DNA from: an archaeon | Lineage (GTDB): Archaea; Nanobdellota; Nanobdellia; Pacearchaeales; GW2011-AR1 | DNA length: 17,656 nucleotides | Assembly: GCA_025453475.1 (NCBI GenBank) | Contig: JALOQH010000004.1 | Location: forward strand, 1-17,656 | Direction: 5' to 3' | Shown: in pieces, positions 1-5,161 of the stretch | How the letters are laid out: each line of letters opens with the position of its first letter | Numbering within the stretch: position 1 is the stretch's first letter | The notes under the pieces: generated by a model | Told to the model about the DNA's origin: nothing | Databases searched by the model: none | The model's input: the letters and a program-made list of their open reading frames with translations, nothing else | Position numbers and translations under genes: made by a program

Positions 1-268
1 TGCGCTTAAGCCGGAAGACCTCTTCGAGAGAAGACTCCCGACAATTGTTTACAAGAAGGGATTTGCAAAAACTCCGCAGGAAGCAAGACAGATGGTGGCT
101 CATAAGAGAGTTATCCTTGAAGGCAAAGTCGTTGATGTTCCAAGCTACCTGATTTCAATTTCCGAGGACGCGCATATTGGGATAAAGAAGAGAGTTAAGC
201 CTGTTAAGGCAGAGGCTCCAAAGGCAGAAGTTCAGGAGAACGCTGAGGTTAAGGAGGCAGCACAATGA
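1..268 (+). CDS. rps4: 30S ribosomal protein uS4 (S4), C-terminal part; start lies outside the window
   Basis: The reading frame starts at base 2 and gives the last 88 residues of archaeal S4, a primary 16S rRNA binder of the small-subunit body. The visible part begins with LKPEDLFERRLPT and includes the S4 RNA-binding fold segment around ARQMVAHKRVILEGKVV, followed by VPSYLISISED. After residue ~64 the protein changes to a low-complexity Ala/Glu/Lys tail of about 25 residues that is not part of the conserved fold. The stop codon overlaps the next start as ATGA, so uS4 and uS11 are translationally coupled in the S13-S4-S11-RpoD order usual in Archaea. The N-terminal half is cut off by the window edge. 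Confidence 0.95.
   Translation, partial: ALKPEDLFERRLPTIVYKKGFAKTPQEARQMVAHKRVILEGKVVDVPSYLISISEDAHIGIKKRVKPVKAEAPKAEVQENAEVKEAAQ
251..257 (+). promoter_or_regulatory. Shine-Dalgarno site for uS11
   Basis: AAGGAGG lies 7 nt before the uS11 ATG inside the end of the S4 gene. It is a near-perfect match to the archaeal anti-Shine-Dalgarno sequence and fixes the start at 265. It contrasts with the leaderless genes that begin transcription units in this window. Confidence 0.75.
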
Positions 269-786
269 CTGAGAAAGAAATAACTCCAAAAGAAGAAGCA
301 AAAGAAGAGAAGAAACTTGAGCAGGAAATTGTCAAGGAGATAGATGCAGAGGAGAAGAGGGAAGAAAAGGCAGAGGAGAAGAAAGAGGCGAAGAAAGAAG
401 AGCCGAAAAAAGAGGAGAGGATTGCGATAGCATATATCTTCTCGTCATCAAACAATACAATGGTGCATATAACTGACATGGCTGGAAACACGCTCTCAAG
501 AATAACGGGCGGAATGGTCACAAAGCACTCAAGATTGAAAGCTGATCCTACAATTGCAATGTTCGTGGCAAAAAGAGCTGCTGAGAGGGCGCGTGATTTG
601 GGCATAACTTCCCTTTACATAAGAACCAAAGCAAAGACAGGCAGTCCTGGAATCGGACCTGGCGCGCACGCTGCTGTCAAGACATTAGGAAAAGAAGGAT
701 TCAGAATAATCAACATACTTGATACTACAAGTGTTCCGAGAGGCGGACCTAAGAAGAAAGGAGGCAAGCGTGGAAGAAGGGTTTAA
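265..786 (+). CDS. rps11: 30S ribosomal protein uS11 (S11) with a charged N-terminal extension
   Basis: uS11 is a platform protein of the 30S subunit close to the 3' end of 16S rRNA. The conserved fold runs from about residue 52 (RIAIAYIFSSSNNTMVHITD) through the TGGMVTKHSRLKADPTIAMF helix region to the basic C-terminus with the family signature around GPGAHAAVKTLGKEG and PRGGPKKKGGKRGRRV. The protein has 173 residues, about 40-50 more than a typical archaeal S11. The extra length is a lysine/glutamate-rich, probably helical or disordered N-terminus (residues 2-50). The start overlaps the S4 stop by 4 nt and has a strong Shine-Dalgarno sequence. Confidence in the function is very high; the role of the extension is unknown. 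Confidence 0.98.
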   Translation: MTEKEITPKEEAKEEKKLEQEIVKEIDAEEKREEKAEEKKEAKKEEPKKEERIAIAYIFSSSNNTMVHITDMAGNTLSRITGGMVTKHSRLKADPTIAMFVAKRAAERARDLGITSLYIRTKAKTGSPGIGPGAHAAVKTLGKEGFRIINILDTTSVPRGGPKKKGGKRGRRV

Positions 787-800
787 GGCGATTAATAAGC

Positions 801-806
801 TTTAAA
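801..806 (+). promoter_or_regulatory. TATA box of rpoD (leaderless transcript)
   Basis: TTTAAA is centred at 803.5, 26.5 nt before the rpoD ATG. With the archaeal TATA-to-start distance of about 25-27 nt, transcription would begin at or next to the A of the ATG. rpoD therefore has its own promoter besides any read-through from rps11. Confidence 0.65.
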
Positions 807-829
807 AAACTCTTTTTCATACTATCACC

Positions 830-1525
830 ATGGAAGTTGTGCAGAAAACACCTGAGCTTTTGGTCCTTAAAGGCGAGCTTTCAGAGTCGCTTGCTAATGC
901 TATAAGACGTTCTGTAGGAGAGGTTCCAACACTTGCAGTAGATGAGGTGGAGATGTTCAAGAATGATTCTGCGCTCTATGACGAGATGGTTGCCCATAGA
1001 ATCGGACTGGTTCCATTGAAAACTGAGAAATCAATGAACAAGAAGACGAGGATAGACTTGAAATTGGTTAAGACCGGACCATGCACAGTATATTCCGGGG
1101 ATTTGAAGGGCGGAGCAGATGTTGTTTACGATAAGATGCAGATAGTTATTCTTGGAGAAGGGCAGAGGCTTGAGCTTGTCGCCACAGCAGCTCTTGGCAG
1201 GGGAATTGAACATGCGAAATACTCTCCTGGATTGTGCTATTACAGGCATGTTCTTGAGGTAAAGTCAACCCCAGAGACTGACAAGATAGTCTCAAGCTCA
1301 AAGGGATTGATTGCGCCTGAGAAAAAAGGAAACAAATGGGTGTGCGACCTGAACGAAGCAGATGTTGACGCAATAGAAAGGCTTGAGAAGGATTCTGTCT
1401 CGCTTTCAAACGAACTGCTTTTCGTTGTCGAATCATACGGTTCAATGGATGCGAAGGAGATATTCAGCAAAGCCATCGAAGCATTATCAGAAAATCTTGA
1501 CGAGTTTGAAAAGGCGATAAAATAA
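830..1525 (+). CDS. rpoD: DNA-directed RNA polymerase subunit D (Rpo3/RpoD)
   Basis: Archaeal counterpart of bacterial alpha and eukaryotic Rpb3; with subunit L it forms the platform for RNA polymerase assembly. The N-terminal dimerisation region shows LANAIRRSVGEVPTLAVDEV followed by MVAHRIGLVPLKT (residues 22-64). The insert domain holds GPCTVYSGDL (83-92) and LGRGIEHAKYSPGLCYYR (122-139), and the second half of the dimerisation domain ends with the helix SFSKAIEALSENLDEFE-like segment at the C-terminus. At 231 residues the length is normal. The insert is the short type: the cysteine cluster that ligates an Fe-S centre in some archaeal RpoD proteins is absent (only isolated cysteines near 85, 136 and 171). 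It sits 43 nt after rps11, as in most archaeal ribosomal clusters. Confidence 0.97.
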   Translation: MEVVQKTPELLVLKGELSESLANAIRRSVGEVPTLAVDEVEMFKNDSALYDEMVAHRIGLVPLKTEKSMNKKTRIDLKLVKTGPCTVYSGDLKGGADVVYDKMQIVILGEGQRLELVATAALGRGIEHAKYSPGLCYYRHVLEVKSTPETDKIVSSSKGLIAPEKKGNKWVCDLNEADVDAIERLEKDSVSLSNELLFVVESYGSMDAKEIFSKAIEALSENLDEFEKAIK

Positions 1526-1560
1526 TTTTTATCTTATAACAATTAAGTTTAAATAGGATC

Positions 1561-1567
1561 TTTTTTT
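1561..1567 (+). terminator. T-tract, probable rpoD terminator
   Basis: A run of seven T residues lies 36 nt after the rpoD stop, preceded by a shorter T5 run at 1526-1530. Archaeal RNA polymerase terminates at such U-tracts without a hairpin. The same stretch contains TTTAAA motifs at 1548-1553 and 1565-1570 that could serve the next gene, so terminator and promoter may overlap. Confidence 0.35.
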
Positions 1568-1602
1568 AAACATCTCACGTTAAAATTTTTTAAATTTTAA
1601 AA

Positions 1603-1878
1603 ATGACATACGAACCACATACAACAGACGCAGCGGGAATATCCGTAGTTAAAACAAAAGACGGAGAGTATAGAGTGAGCTGTCTTAGGCAGCCATTTGC
1701 AAGCACGCGCAGTTTTCGCGAAGCCGCAGCGCATTACTTTCATAGGGCACACAAAAATCCCGCTGCAGGGAAAAACAGGGCAATCTATACCGGTTTGGAC
1801 GAATCCGAAATGCTCTTTTTGGAAAGTTTGAGGCAATTGCTTTTCTCAGACCATCGCGAGGATTTGGGGAGCACCTAA
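1603..1878 (+). CDS. Hypothetical protein, 91 residues
   Basis: I do not recognise the family. The protein is soluble, without a membrane segment or signal peptide, and is rich in Arg, His and Ala. It begins with a short beta-like segment (ISVVKTKDGEYRVSCLRQPF, about residues 13-32), followed by a probable helix SFREAAAHYFHRAHK (37-51) and a second helix DESEMLFLESLRQLLF (66-81). Candidate TATA boxes are TTTAAA at 1548-1553 or 1565-1570, implying a short untranslated leader, unlike its leaderless neighbours. It is followed after one base by a second small gene, so the two probably form an operon. CGC/CGA/GCG codons are more frequent than in the flanking ribosomal genes, which suggests later arrival, but the gene is short and this is an eye estimate. 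Confidence 0.6.
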   Translation: MTYEPHTTDAAGISVVKTKDGEYRVSCLRQPFASTRSFREAAAHYFHRAHKNPAAGKNRAIYTGLDESEMLFLESLRQLLFSDHREDLGST

Positions 1879-1879
1879 A

Positions 1880-2167
1880 ATGCACACAAAAATAAAAAAA
1901 CTCGCTGGACCGGTAAAAACCCATCCAGCCCAGGCTATGGGAGAATATCATAGCAAGATGGAACTGGTTGAAAAGTTAACACTCGCCTCAATTGAATACA
2001 CATACAGGGTTCTGCATCACGAAAATCCTGACAGCGAAAAGATAAGAGAAGCCAAGAGGATTTTTCAGGAAGGAGACAGAATATTCAGGCAGAGATATCA
2101 CGAATCCTTTCTTGCCTATGAGTGCAGAACTGCCAGAGGCGCCAGGCAAAGACAAACAAGAAGCTAA
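1880..2167 (+). CDS. Hypothetical protein, 95 residues, mostly helical
   Basis: Second gene of the inserted pair; family not recognised. A basic N-terminus (MHTKIKKLAGPVK) leads into predicted helices MGEYHSKMELVEKLTLASIEYTYRVLHH (residues 20-47) and PDSEKIREAKRIFQEGDRIFRQRYHESFLAY (51-81), followed by an arginine-rich tail. There is no membrane segment and no metal-binding cysteine pattern. The start follows the previous stop by one base. GGGGAG at 1866-1871, 8 nt upstream, could be a Shine-Dalgarno site. The gene ends just before the tRNA-Leu promoter. The pair lies between rpoD and tRNA-Leu, a junction that is usually free of extra genes, so a lineage-specific insertion is likely. Function unknown. 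Confidence 0.6.
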   Translation: MHTKIKKLAGPVKTHPAQAMGEYHSKMELVEKLTLASIEYTYRVLHHENPDSEKIREAKRIFQEGDRIFRQRYHESFLAYECRTARGARQRQTRS

Positions 2168-2180
2168 TTCTTTCAATACT

Positions 2181-2186
2181 TTTAAA
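2181..2186 (+). promoter_or_regulatory. TATA box of the tRNA-Leu(AAG) transcript
   Basis: TTTAAA centred at 2183.5. It lies 28.5 nt before base 2212, which is the first copy of the tRNA 5' sequence GCGGGTGTG. The other three tRNA genes here have the same 28.5-nt spacing to their true 5' ends. The mature tRNA 5' end is 51 nt further downstream. Confidence 0.6.
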
Positions 2187-2211
2187 AACAGCTTTTATTC
2201 TATAAATTCAA

Positions 2212-2262
2212 GCGGGTGTGAAGATTGCAATCTTCAAACCCCAGTTTCCTTCGGGGAAACAT
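2212..2262 (+). other. Structured 51-nt leader or insert before tRNA-Leu(AAG)
   Basis: The segment begins with GCGGGTGTG (2212-2220), an exact copy of the first nine bases of the tRNA at 2263-2271. Two hairpins follow. The first pairs 2214-2217 with 2238-2241 and 2219-2226 with 2229-2236 around one G/A mismatch (top of the stem opens to make the loop). The second is GTTTCC (2244-2249) with GGAAAC (2255-2260), or alternatively a C(TTCG)G tetraloop using 2248-2255. No box C/D motifs are seen. It may be a processed leader, a small RNA, or an insertion with a 9-bp duplication. Confidence 0.6.
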
Positions 2263-2346
2263 GCGGGTGTGCCGGAGTGGTCAAACGGGCGTCGTTAAGG
2301 CCGACGTTGCTTAGTGCATACCTAGGTTCGAACCCTAGCACCCGCA
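2263..2346 (+). tRNA. tRNA-Leu, anticodon AAG
   Basis: Complete class II cloverleaf, 84 nt, without intron and without encoded CCA. Acceptor stem GCGGGTG (2263-2269) pairs with CACCCGC (2339-2345), discriminator A2346. D-stem CCG/CGG, 11-nt D-loop with GG. Anticodon stem CGTCG/CGACG encloses loop TTAAGGC with anticodon AAG at 2297-2299. The variable arm TGC/GCA is long, as in tRNA-Leu, and the T-stem is CTAGG/CCTAG. The body closely resembles the tRNA-Leu(TAA) at 6442. An A at position 34 is very unusual for an archaeal tRNA; GAG would be expected. Its place between rpoD and rpl18e is the conserved archaeal position of a tRNA-Leu gene. Confidence 0.9.
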
Positions 2347-2567
2347 TTTTTGTTCTCAAGAACTTTAAGCCTCGATTCAATCTCATTCAGCTTCATCTCA
2401 ATTTCCTTCTTTCCAGCATAGGGCTCTTTATCCATGCTCTTCACAAATTCTGCAAGATAGGCATTGAACAAAGTACTTAGCTTGCCACCAAAGAGGTTTA
2501 ACTTGGTTTTTGCTTTTTCCAGATTGCTCTTGTCAACGGTTATGTTTATCCTTACTTTCTTATCCAT
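2322..2567 (-). CDS. Ribbon-helix-helix DNA-binding protein, orphan antitoxin-like regulator
   Basis: The N-terminal ~47 residues fit a ribbon-helix-helix fold of the MetJ/Arc/VapB type: a basic beta strand KKVRINITVD (3-12), helix A SNLEKAKTKLNLFG and helix B KLSTLFNAYLAEFVKSMDK. A charged coiled-coil-like helix EIEMKLNEIESRLKVLENK (55-73) follows. Such proteins bind short palindromes as dimers, and many are antitoxins that repress their own promoter. No toxin gene is adjacent, so this is either an orphan or a stand-alone regulator. TTTAAA at 2591-2596 is centred 26.5 nt from the ATG and supports a leaderless start at 2567. The last eight codons overlap the 3' end of tRNA-Leu on the other strand, so the C-terminus is encoded by tRNA-complementary sequence. 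It is divergent from rpl18e. Confidence 0.75.
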   Translation of the reverse strand: MDKKVRINITVDKSNLEKAKTKLNLFGGKLSTLFNAYLAEFVKSMDKEPYAGKKEIEMKLNEIESRLKVLENKNAGARVRT

Positions 2568-2596
2568 ACATATAAATGTGTATTTATGTGTTTAAA
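2568..2596 (-). promoter_or_regulatory. Promoter and candidate operator of the RHH gene
   Basis: The box TTTAAA (2591-2596) is 26.5 nt from the start on the minus strand. Between box and start lies the inverted repeat ATAAAT (2572-2577), spacer GTGT, ATTTAT (2582-2587). This would be a suitable site for autorepression by the RHH protein. That it is an operator is inference. Confidence 0.45.
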
Positions 2597-2614
2597 TACT
2601 TTTTCTTAATTAGA

Positions 2615-2620
2615 TTTAAA
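2615..2620 (+). promoter_or_regulatory. TATA box of the eL18-uL13-uS9 operon
   Basis: TTTAAA centred at 2617.5, exactly 26.5 nt before the ATG at 2644 but only 17.5 nt before the ATG at 2635. The spacing supports a leaderless start at 2644. Confidence 0.6.
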
Positions 2621-2643
2621 TAGCCAGGTTTTCAATGAAAGCT

Positions 2644-3030
2644 ATGGCAAAACCATCAAGGCAGATGAGCAGAACAAGATTCAAAGTTAGAGCTGAAAGA
2701 AAGTTGAGTCCTGGAATGCAGGAAATAATGATGCTATTAAGAAAGAATCATGCGTGGGCAAAGCATCTTAAAATGCTGTCTATGCCTGCAAAAATGCATG
2801 TTTCTGTCAATCTCAGCGAAATTGACAAGATGGCCTCTGTAGGAGATACTGTTCTTGTTCCGGGGAAAGTGCTTTCTCTTGGAGAGATAGCAAAAAAAGT
2901 AAGGATATGCTCATTCGGAATATCAAAATCTGCACGCGAGAAATTAAAGAAGACCAAATCGCAGTGGGTTACAATTGCAGAAGAGATAAAAGCGAATCCT
3001 AAAGCGGAGGGGATTAAGATAGCAGCATGA
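2644..3030 (+). CDS. rpl18e: 50S ribosomal protein eL18 (L18e)
   Basis: L18e belongs to the archaeal/eukaryotic large subunit, where it binds 23S rRNA; it shares a fold with bacterial L15. The 128-residue product (from ATG 2644, MAKPSRQ) has typical eL18 length. The central conserved part includes VSVNLSEIDKMASVGDTVLVPGKVLSLGEIAKKV and the ISKSAREKLKKTKSQWVT stretch. An ATG three codons upstream (2635) is in frame, but the TATA spacing favours 2644. The stop overlaps the uL13 start as ATGA. The order tRNA-Leu, L18e, L13, S9 is the same as in the classical archaeal operon known from haloarchaea. Confidence 0.96.
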   Translation: MAKPSRQMSRTRFKVRAERKLSPGMQEIMMLLRKNHAWAKHLKMLSMPAKMHVSVNLSEIDKMASVGDTVLVPGKVLSLGEIAKKVRICSFGISKSAREKLKKTKSQWVTIAEEIKANPKAEGIKIAA

Positions 3031-3431
3031 GCATGCAGATAGTAATTGACGCGAACGGGGCTATTCTCGGGAGATTGTCCAGTTTTGCAGCCAAAGAGGC
3101 GCTGAAAGGAAAGAAAGTTGTTGTTGTGAACTGCAATGAGATACTTCTCGCAGGGAATATACCCAACATAATCGAGGAATATCATAATTTCAGGCTTAAG
3201 GGCGGTTCATCCCTTAAGGGTGTTTTCTTCCCAAAGAATCCTGAAAGAATAGTCAAGAGAACAATAAGGGGAATGCTGCCGCACCTGCAGACAAGGGGCG
3301 AGGAAGCGCTCCTTCGAGTAATGTGCTATAACCGAGTTCCAAAAGAGTTTGAGAATACTCCGAAAATATCAATGGTCCGCAAGGTAAAGACAAGAACAAT
3401 TAAACTTTCAACTGTGCTGGAGAGAATCTAA
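3027..3431 (+). CDS. rpl13: 50S ribosomal protein uL13 (L13)
   Basis: uL13 is an early assembly protein of the large subunit. The 134-residue sequence shows the archaeal pattern: VIDANGAILGRLSSFAAKEAL at the N-terminus, VVVVNCNEILLAGN, and the internal KRTIRGMLPHLQTRGEEAL segment (about residues 73-93), ending with KTRTIKLSTVLERI. The start overlaps the L18e stop by 4 nt. A second ATG at 3033 (MQIVIDANG) is possible. A GGAGG-like motif at 3006-3010 is farther upstream than usual, so coupling through the overlap probably matters more. The stop overlaps the uS9 start as TAATG. Confidence 0.97.
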   Translation: MSMQIVIDANGAILGRLSSFAAKEALKGKKVVVVNCNEILLAGNIPNIIEEYHNFRLKGGSSLKGVFFPKNPERIVKRTIRGMLPHLQTRGEEALLRVMCYNRVPKEFENTPKISMVRKVKTRTIKLSTVLERI

Positions 3432-3835
3432 TGGCAAAAATAGAAATAATTTCCGGAAAGAGAAAAACTGCGGTTGCGAAATTGAAATTCAATGAAGGAA
3501 ACGGCAAGATAAGTTACAACGGGCTGCCGCATACTGAATTGAATCTTTTCCATAAGCTTGCGCTTGCAGAGCCAATAAGAATATTTGAGCAGACAATCGG
3601 TCCTGTCAAACATGATTTCGTGATAAAAACCCTGGGCGGAGGCAAAGAGTCGCAGATAGAGGCAGCAAGACTTACAATTGCGCGCGCGCTTCTGCACCTT
3701 AATCCTTCTGACGCATTGAAGAAGGCGTTTGTTGCATATGACAGAAACATAATTGTAGAAGACTCGAGAAGAAAGGAAGCGAGAAAGCCAGGAGATTCAA
3801 GAGCAAGAGCCAAGAGGCAGAAGTCCTACAGATAA
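3431..3835 (+). CDS. rps9: 30S ribosomal protein uS9 (S9)
   Basis: uS9 sits in the 30S head, with its C-terminal tail contacting P-site tRNA. The 134 residues begin with ISGKRKTAVAKLKFNEGNGK, include the conserved IEAARLTIARALL helix (about 77-89), and end with the diagnostic basic tail RARAKRQKSYR. GGAG at 3419-3422, 8 nt upstream, can act as Shine-Dalgarno site. In many archaea rpoN and rpoK follow uS9; here the operon ends and the next gene is convergent. Confidence 0.97.
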   Translation: MAKIEIISGKRKTAVAKLKFNEGNGKISYNGLPHTELNLFHKLALAEPIRIFEQTIGPVKHDFVIKTLGGGKESQIEAARLTIARALLHLNPSDALKKAFVAYDRNIIVEDSRRKEARKPGDSRARAKRQKSYR

Positions 3836-3836
3836 G

Positions 3837-3843
3837 TTTTTTT
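3837..3843 (+). terminator. T7 tract after uS9
   Basis: Seven consecutive T residues start 1 nt after the rps9 stop, a likely U-tract terminator of the ribosomal operon. The tract touches the stop codon of the convergent gene at 3842. Confidence 0.5.
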
Positions 3844-4129
3844 ACTTTCTTAATCTGCTCAGCACATCTTTTAGAATTCCATCTCTCAGCCCCTTGTTCC
3901 CGGTATTATAAGTGCATGCAATATCATCATTTTCAGGATACCATTTTAGTAATATGCGATAGTTTCCCTTCCTGTTTGCTTCAGAATTGTCAACTCCTGC
4001 GCCCATTTGCTCTCTAAGAAAAGCCTCAAGAATCCTAATTCTTCCTTCCCGGCTGACATTGCCGGTTATTTTGAATTTCCTGCTCCCCATGCTATATTTA
4101 ATGCACATTGAGAGATAATCGTTGGTCAT
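3842..4129 (-). CDS. Hypothetical protein, 95 residues, small alpha/beta
   Basis: Family not recognised. The predicted order is a beta strand (SRKFKITGNV, residues 16-25), a helix (EGRIRILEAFLREQMG, 28-43), strands NYRILLKWYP (55-64) and DIACTYNTGN (68-77), and a C-terminal helix GLRDGILKDVLSRLRK. No signal peptide, membrane span or catalytic motif is seen. TTTAAA at 4153-4158 is centred 26.5 nt from the ATG at 4129, supporting a leaderless start there rather than at the internal Met14. Its stop lies 6 nt from the rps9 stop (convergent). It is separated from xerA by a 53-nt gap and each has its own promoter. Confidence 0.65.
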   Translation of the reverse strand: MTNDYLSMCIKYSMGSRKFKITGNVSREGRIRILEAFLREQMGAGVDNSEANRKGNYRILLKWYPENDDIACTYNTGNKGLRDGILKDVLSRLRK

Positions 4130-4152
4130 ATCATCTGAAGACGAAACATATT

Positions 4153-4158
4153 TTTAAA
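4153..4158 (-). promoter_or_regulatory. TATA box of the 95-residue gene
   Basis: TTTAAA (palindromic) centred 26.5 nt before ATG 4129 on the minus strand; it decides between the two possible starts. Confidence 0.55.
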
Positions 4159-4182
4159 CAAATATGTAACCAGAAATATACT

Positions 4183-5022
4183 TTATTGCTGGACAGCATT
4201 CGGATTGTTCAGTTTATCCAGCGCGTCAAGCGGATTTGCCACTTTTCTTATCTGCTCGCTGGATACATGAGTGTATACTTGTGTCGTTGACAGCGAGCTG
4301 TGTCCTAGCATTGTCTGGATAAGCCTTATGTCTGTGCCCTGCTCAAGCAAATGTGTTGCAAAGCTGTGGCGGAGAGTGTGAGGTGTGACTTTCTTTGATA
4401 TTCCTGCTCTTGTCTTTGTGCCTTTGATTATCTTCTGGATATTTCTTGTTGTAAGGGGCTCTTCTTTTGAGAAGATAAACTTGTGCGTCTTTCCGCCAAG
4501 ATACTCCTGAATCTCTCTTGTCAGATTCTCTGGAAGAATAAATAATCTGTCTTTTGCACCCTTGCCTCTTCGCACCCATCCGCTCCGGTCGTTGAAATTA
4601 ACATCTTCTACTTTTAGATTGACAAGTTCTGAGACGCGAAGCCCTGTTGAATAAAGAAGCGAAATTATCAATTTTGACTTTTGATTGTCTGCTGAATCAA
4701 TCATCTTTTTTACATCTTCTTTTGAGAGCACTTCGGGCAGCCTGGAATCCTTCTTTGGCATCTTCACAGTTGAGAACTCTTTCCCAAGAATCTCCTTGAA
4801 GAAAAACTTCAGGGAAGCTGCCGCGAGCATAACTGTATTCTTTGATTTGGTTTCAAAGATATCTGCAAGATAGTTCTTCGCGTCATCTTCTGTCAGTTCT
4901 TTAGCATCCTTGTTTGCTTTCTGCAAGAATTTCTCAACGAAGAATGAATAATTTCTTGCGGTTAATGGGGAGAATCCCCTTATTTTAAGTTCTGTCTTTA
5001 ATTTTTCAAGCTCTTTTGTCAT
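4183..5022 (-). CDS. xerA: Tyrosine recombinase, XerA/XerC-D type
   Basis: Site-specific recombinase of the phage-integrase family; archaeal XerA resolves chromosome dimers at a dif site. The N-terminal SAM-like core-binding domain spans residues ~5-80 (GFSPLTARNYSFFVEKFL). The catalytic domain contains all family residues: Arg129 in STGLRVSEL, Lys154/157 in GKGAKDR, His215-x-x-Arg218 in HTLRHSFATHLL, His241 in LGHSS and the nucleophile Tyr250 in TTQVYTHVS. The length (279) is that of a chromosomal Xer protein and no phage genes surround it, so a housekeeping role is more likely than an integrase role. The promoter box lies within a direct repeat upstream. I could not recognise a dif-like palindrome. 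Confidence 0.93.
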   Translation of the reverse strand: MTKELEKLKTELKIRGFSPLTARNYSFFVEKFLQKANKDAKELTEDDAKNYLADIFETKSKNTVMLAAASLKFFFKEILGKEFSTVKMPKKDSRLPEVLSKEDVKKMIDSADNQKSKLIISLLYSTGLRVSELVNLKVEDVNFNDRSGWVRRGKGAKDRLFILPENLTREIQEYLGGKTHKFIFSKEEPLTTRNIQKIIKGTKTRAGISKKVTPHTLRHSFATHLLEQGTDIRLIQTMLGHSSLSTTQVYTHVSSEQIRKVANPLDALDKLNNPNAVQQ

Positions 5023-5042
5023 TTTGTCCCTTTTTTATTTTA

Positions 5043-5075
5043 CTTAAAGCGAATTTATGTACTCCTTAAAGCGAA
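5043..5075 (-). promoter_or_regulatory. Two 11-bp direct repeats in the xerA promoter
   Basis: CTTAAAGCGAA occurs at 5043-5053 and 5065-5075, 22 bp apart. On the minus strand the first copy contains TTTAA about 24 nt upstream of the xerA ATG, so it coincides with the TATA box. Two equal sites two helix turns apart fit an operator or activator site for a regulator of xerA. Confidence 0.45.
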
Positions 5076-5117
5076 CTTTCCTTTAAATAGTTATTGTTGT
5101 TTTGATTTATACTATTA

Positions 5118-5158
5118 TTTATATACTGTTTGAAATTATTTTTTTCGCGCAAGGGTGA
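5118..5158 (+). promoter_or_regulatory. TATA box and GGTGA site of the 5162 gene
   Basis: TTTATATAC (about 5118-5126) lies ~40 nt before the ATG, so a leader of about 14 nt is expected. GGTGA at 5154-5158 can pair with the 16S 3' end but is only 3 nt from the ATG. This makes the gene an exception to the leaderless rule here. Confidence 0.45.
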
Positions 5159-5161
5159 ACC

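Noticed and set aside
249..605. Open frame of 118 residues on the minus strand, rich in Ser/Phe/Ala
   Set aside because: Mirror of the Lys/Glu-rich rps11 sequence; no promoter, and rps11 is certain.
2212..2262. C/D box small RNA in the tRNA-Leu leader
   Set aside because: No RTGATGA or CTGA boxes; only hairpins and the 9-bp repeat are supported.
2112..2480. Open frame of 122 residues on the plus strand
   Set aside because: Runs through the tRNA-Leu gene and against the RHH gene; composition is not protein-like.
4183..5161. Recombinase as phage or element integrase
   Set aside because: No phage genes, no attachment-site repeats at a tRNA, and a length and sequence of the chromosomal Xer type; housekeeping XerA is the simpler reading.
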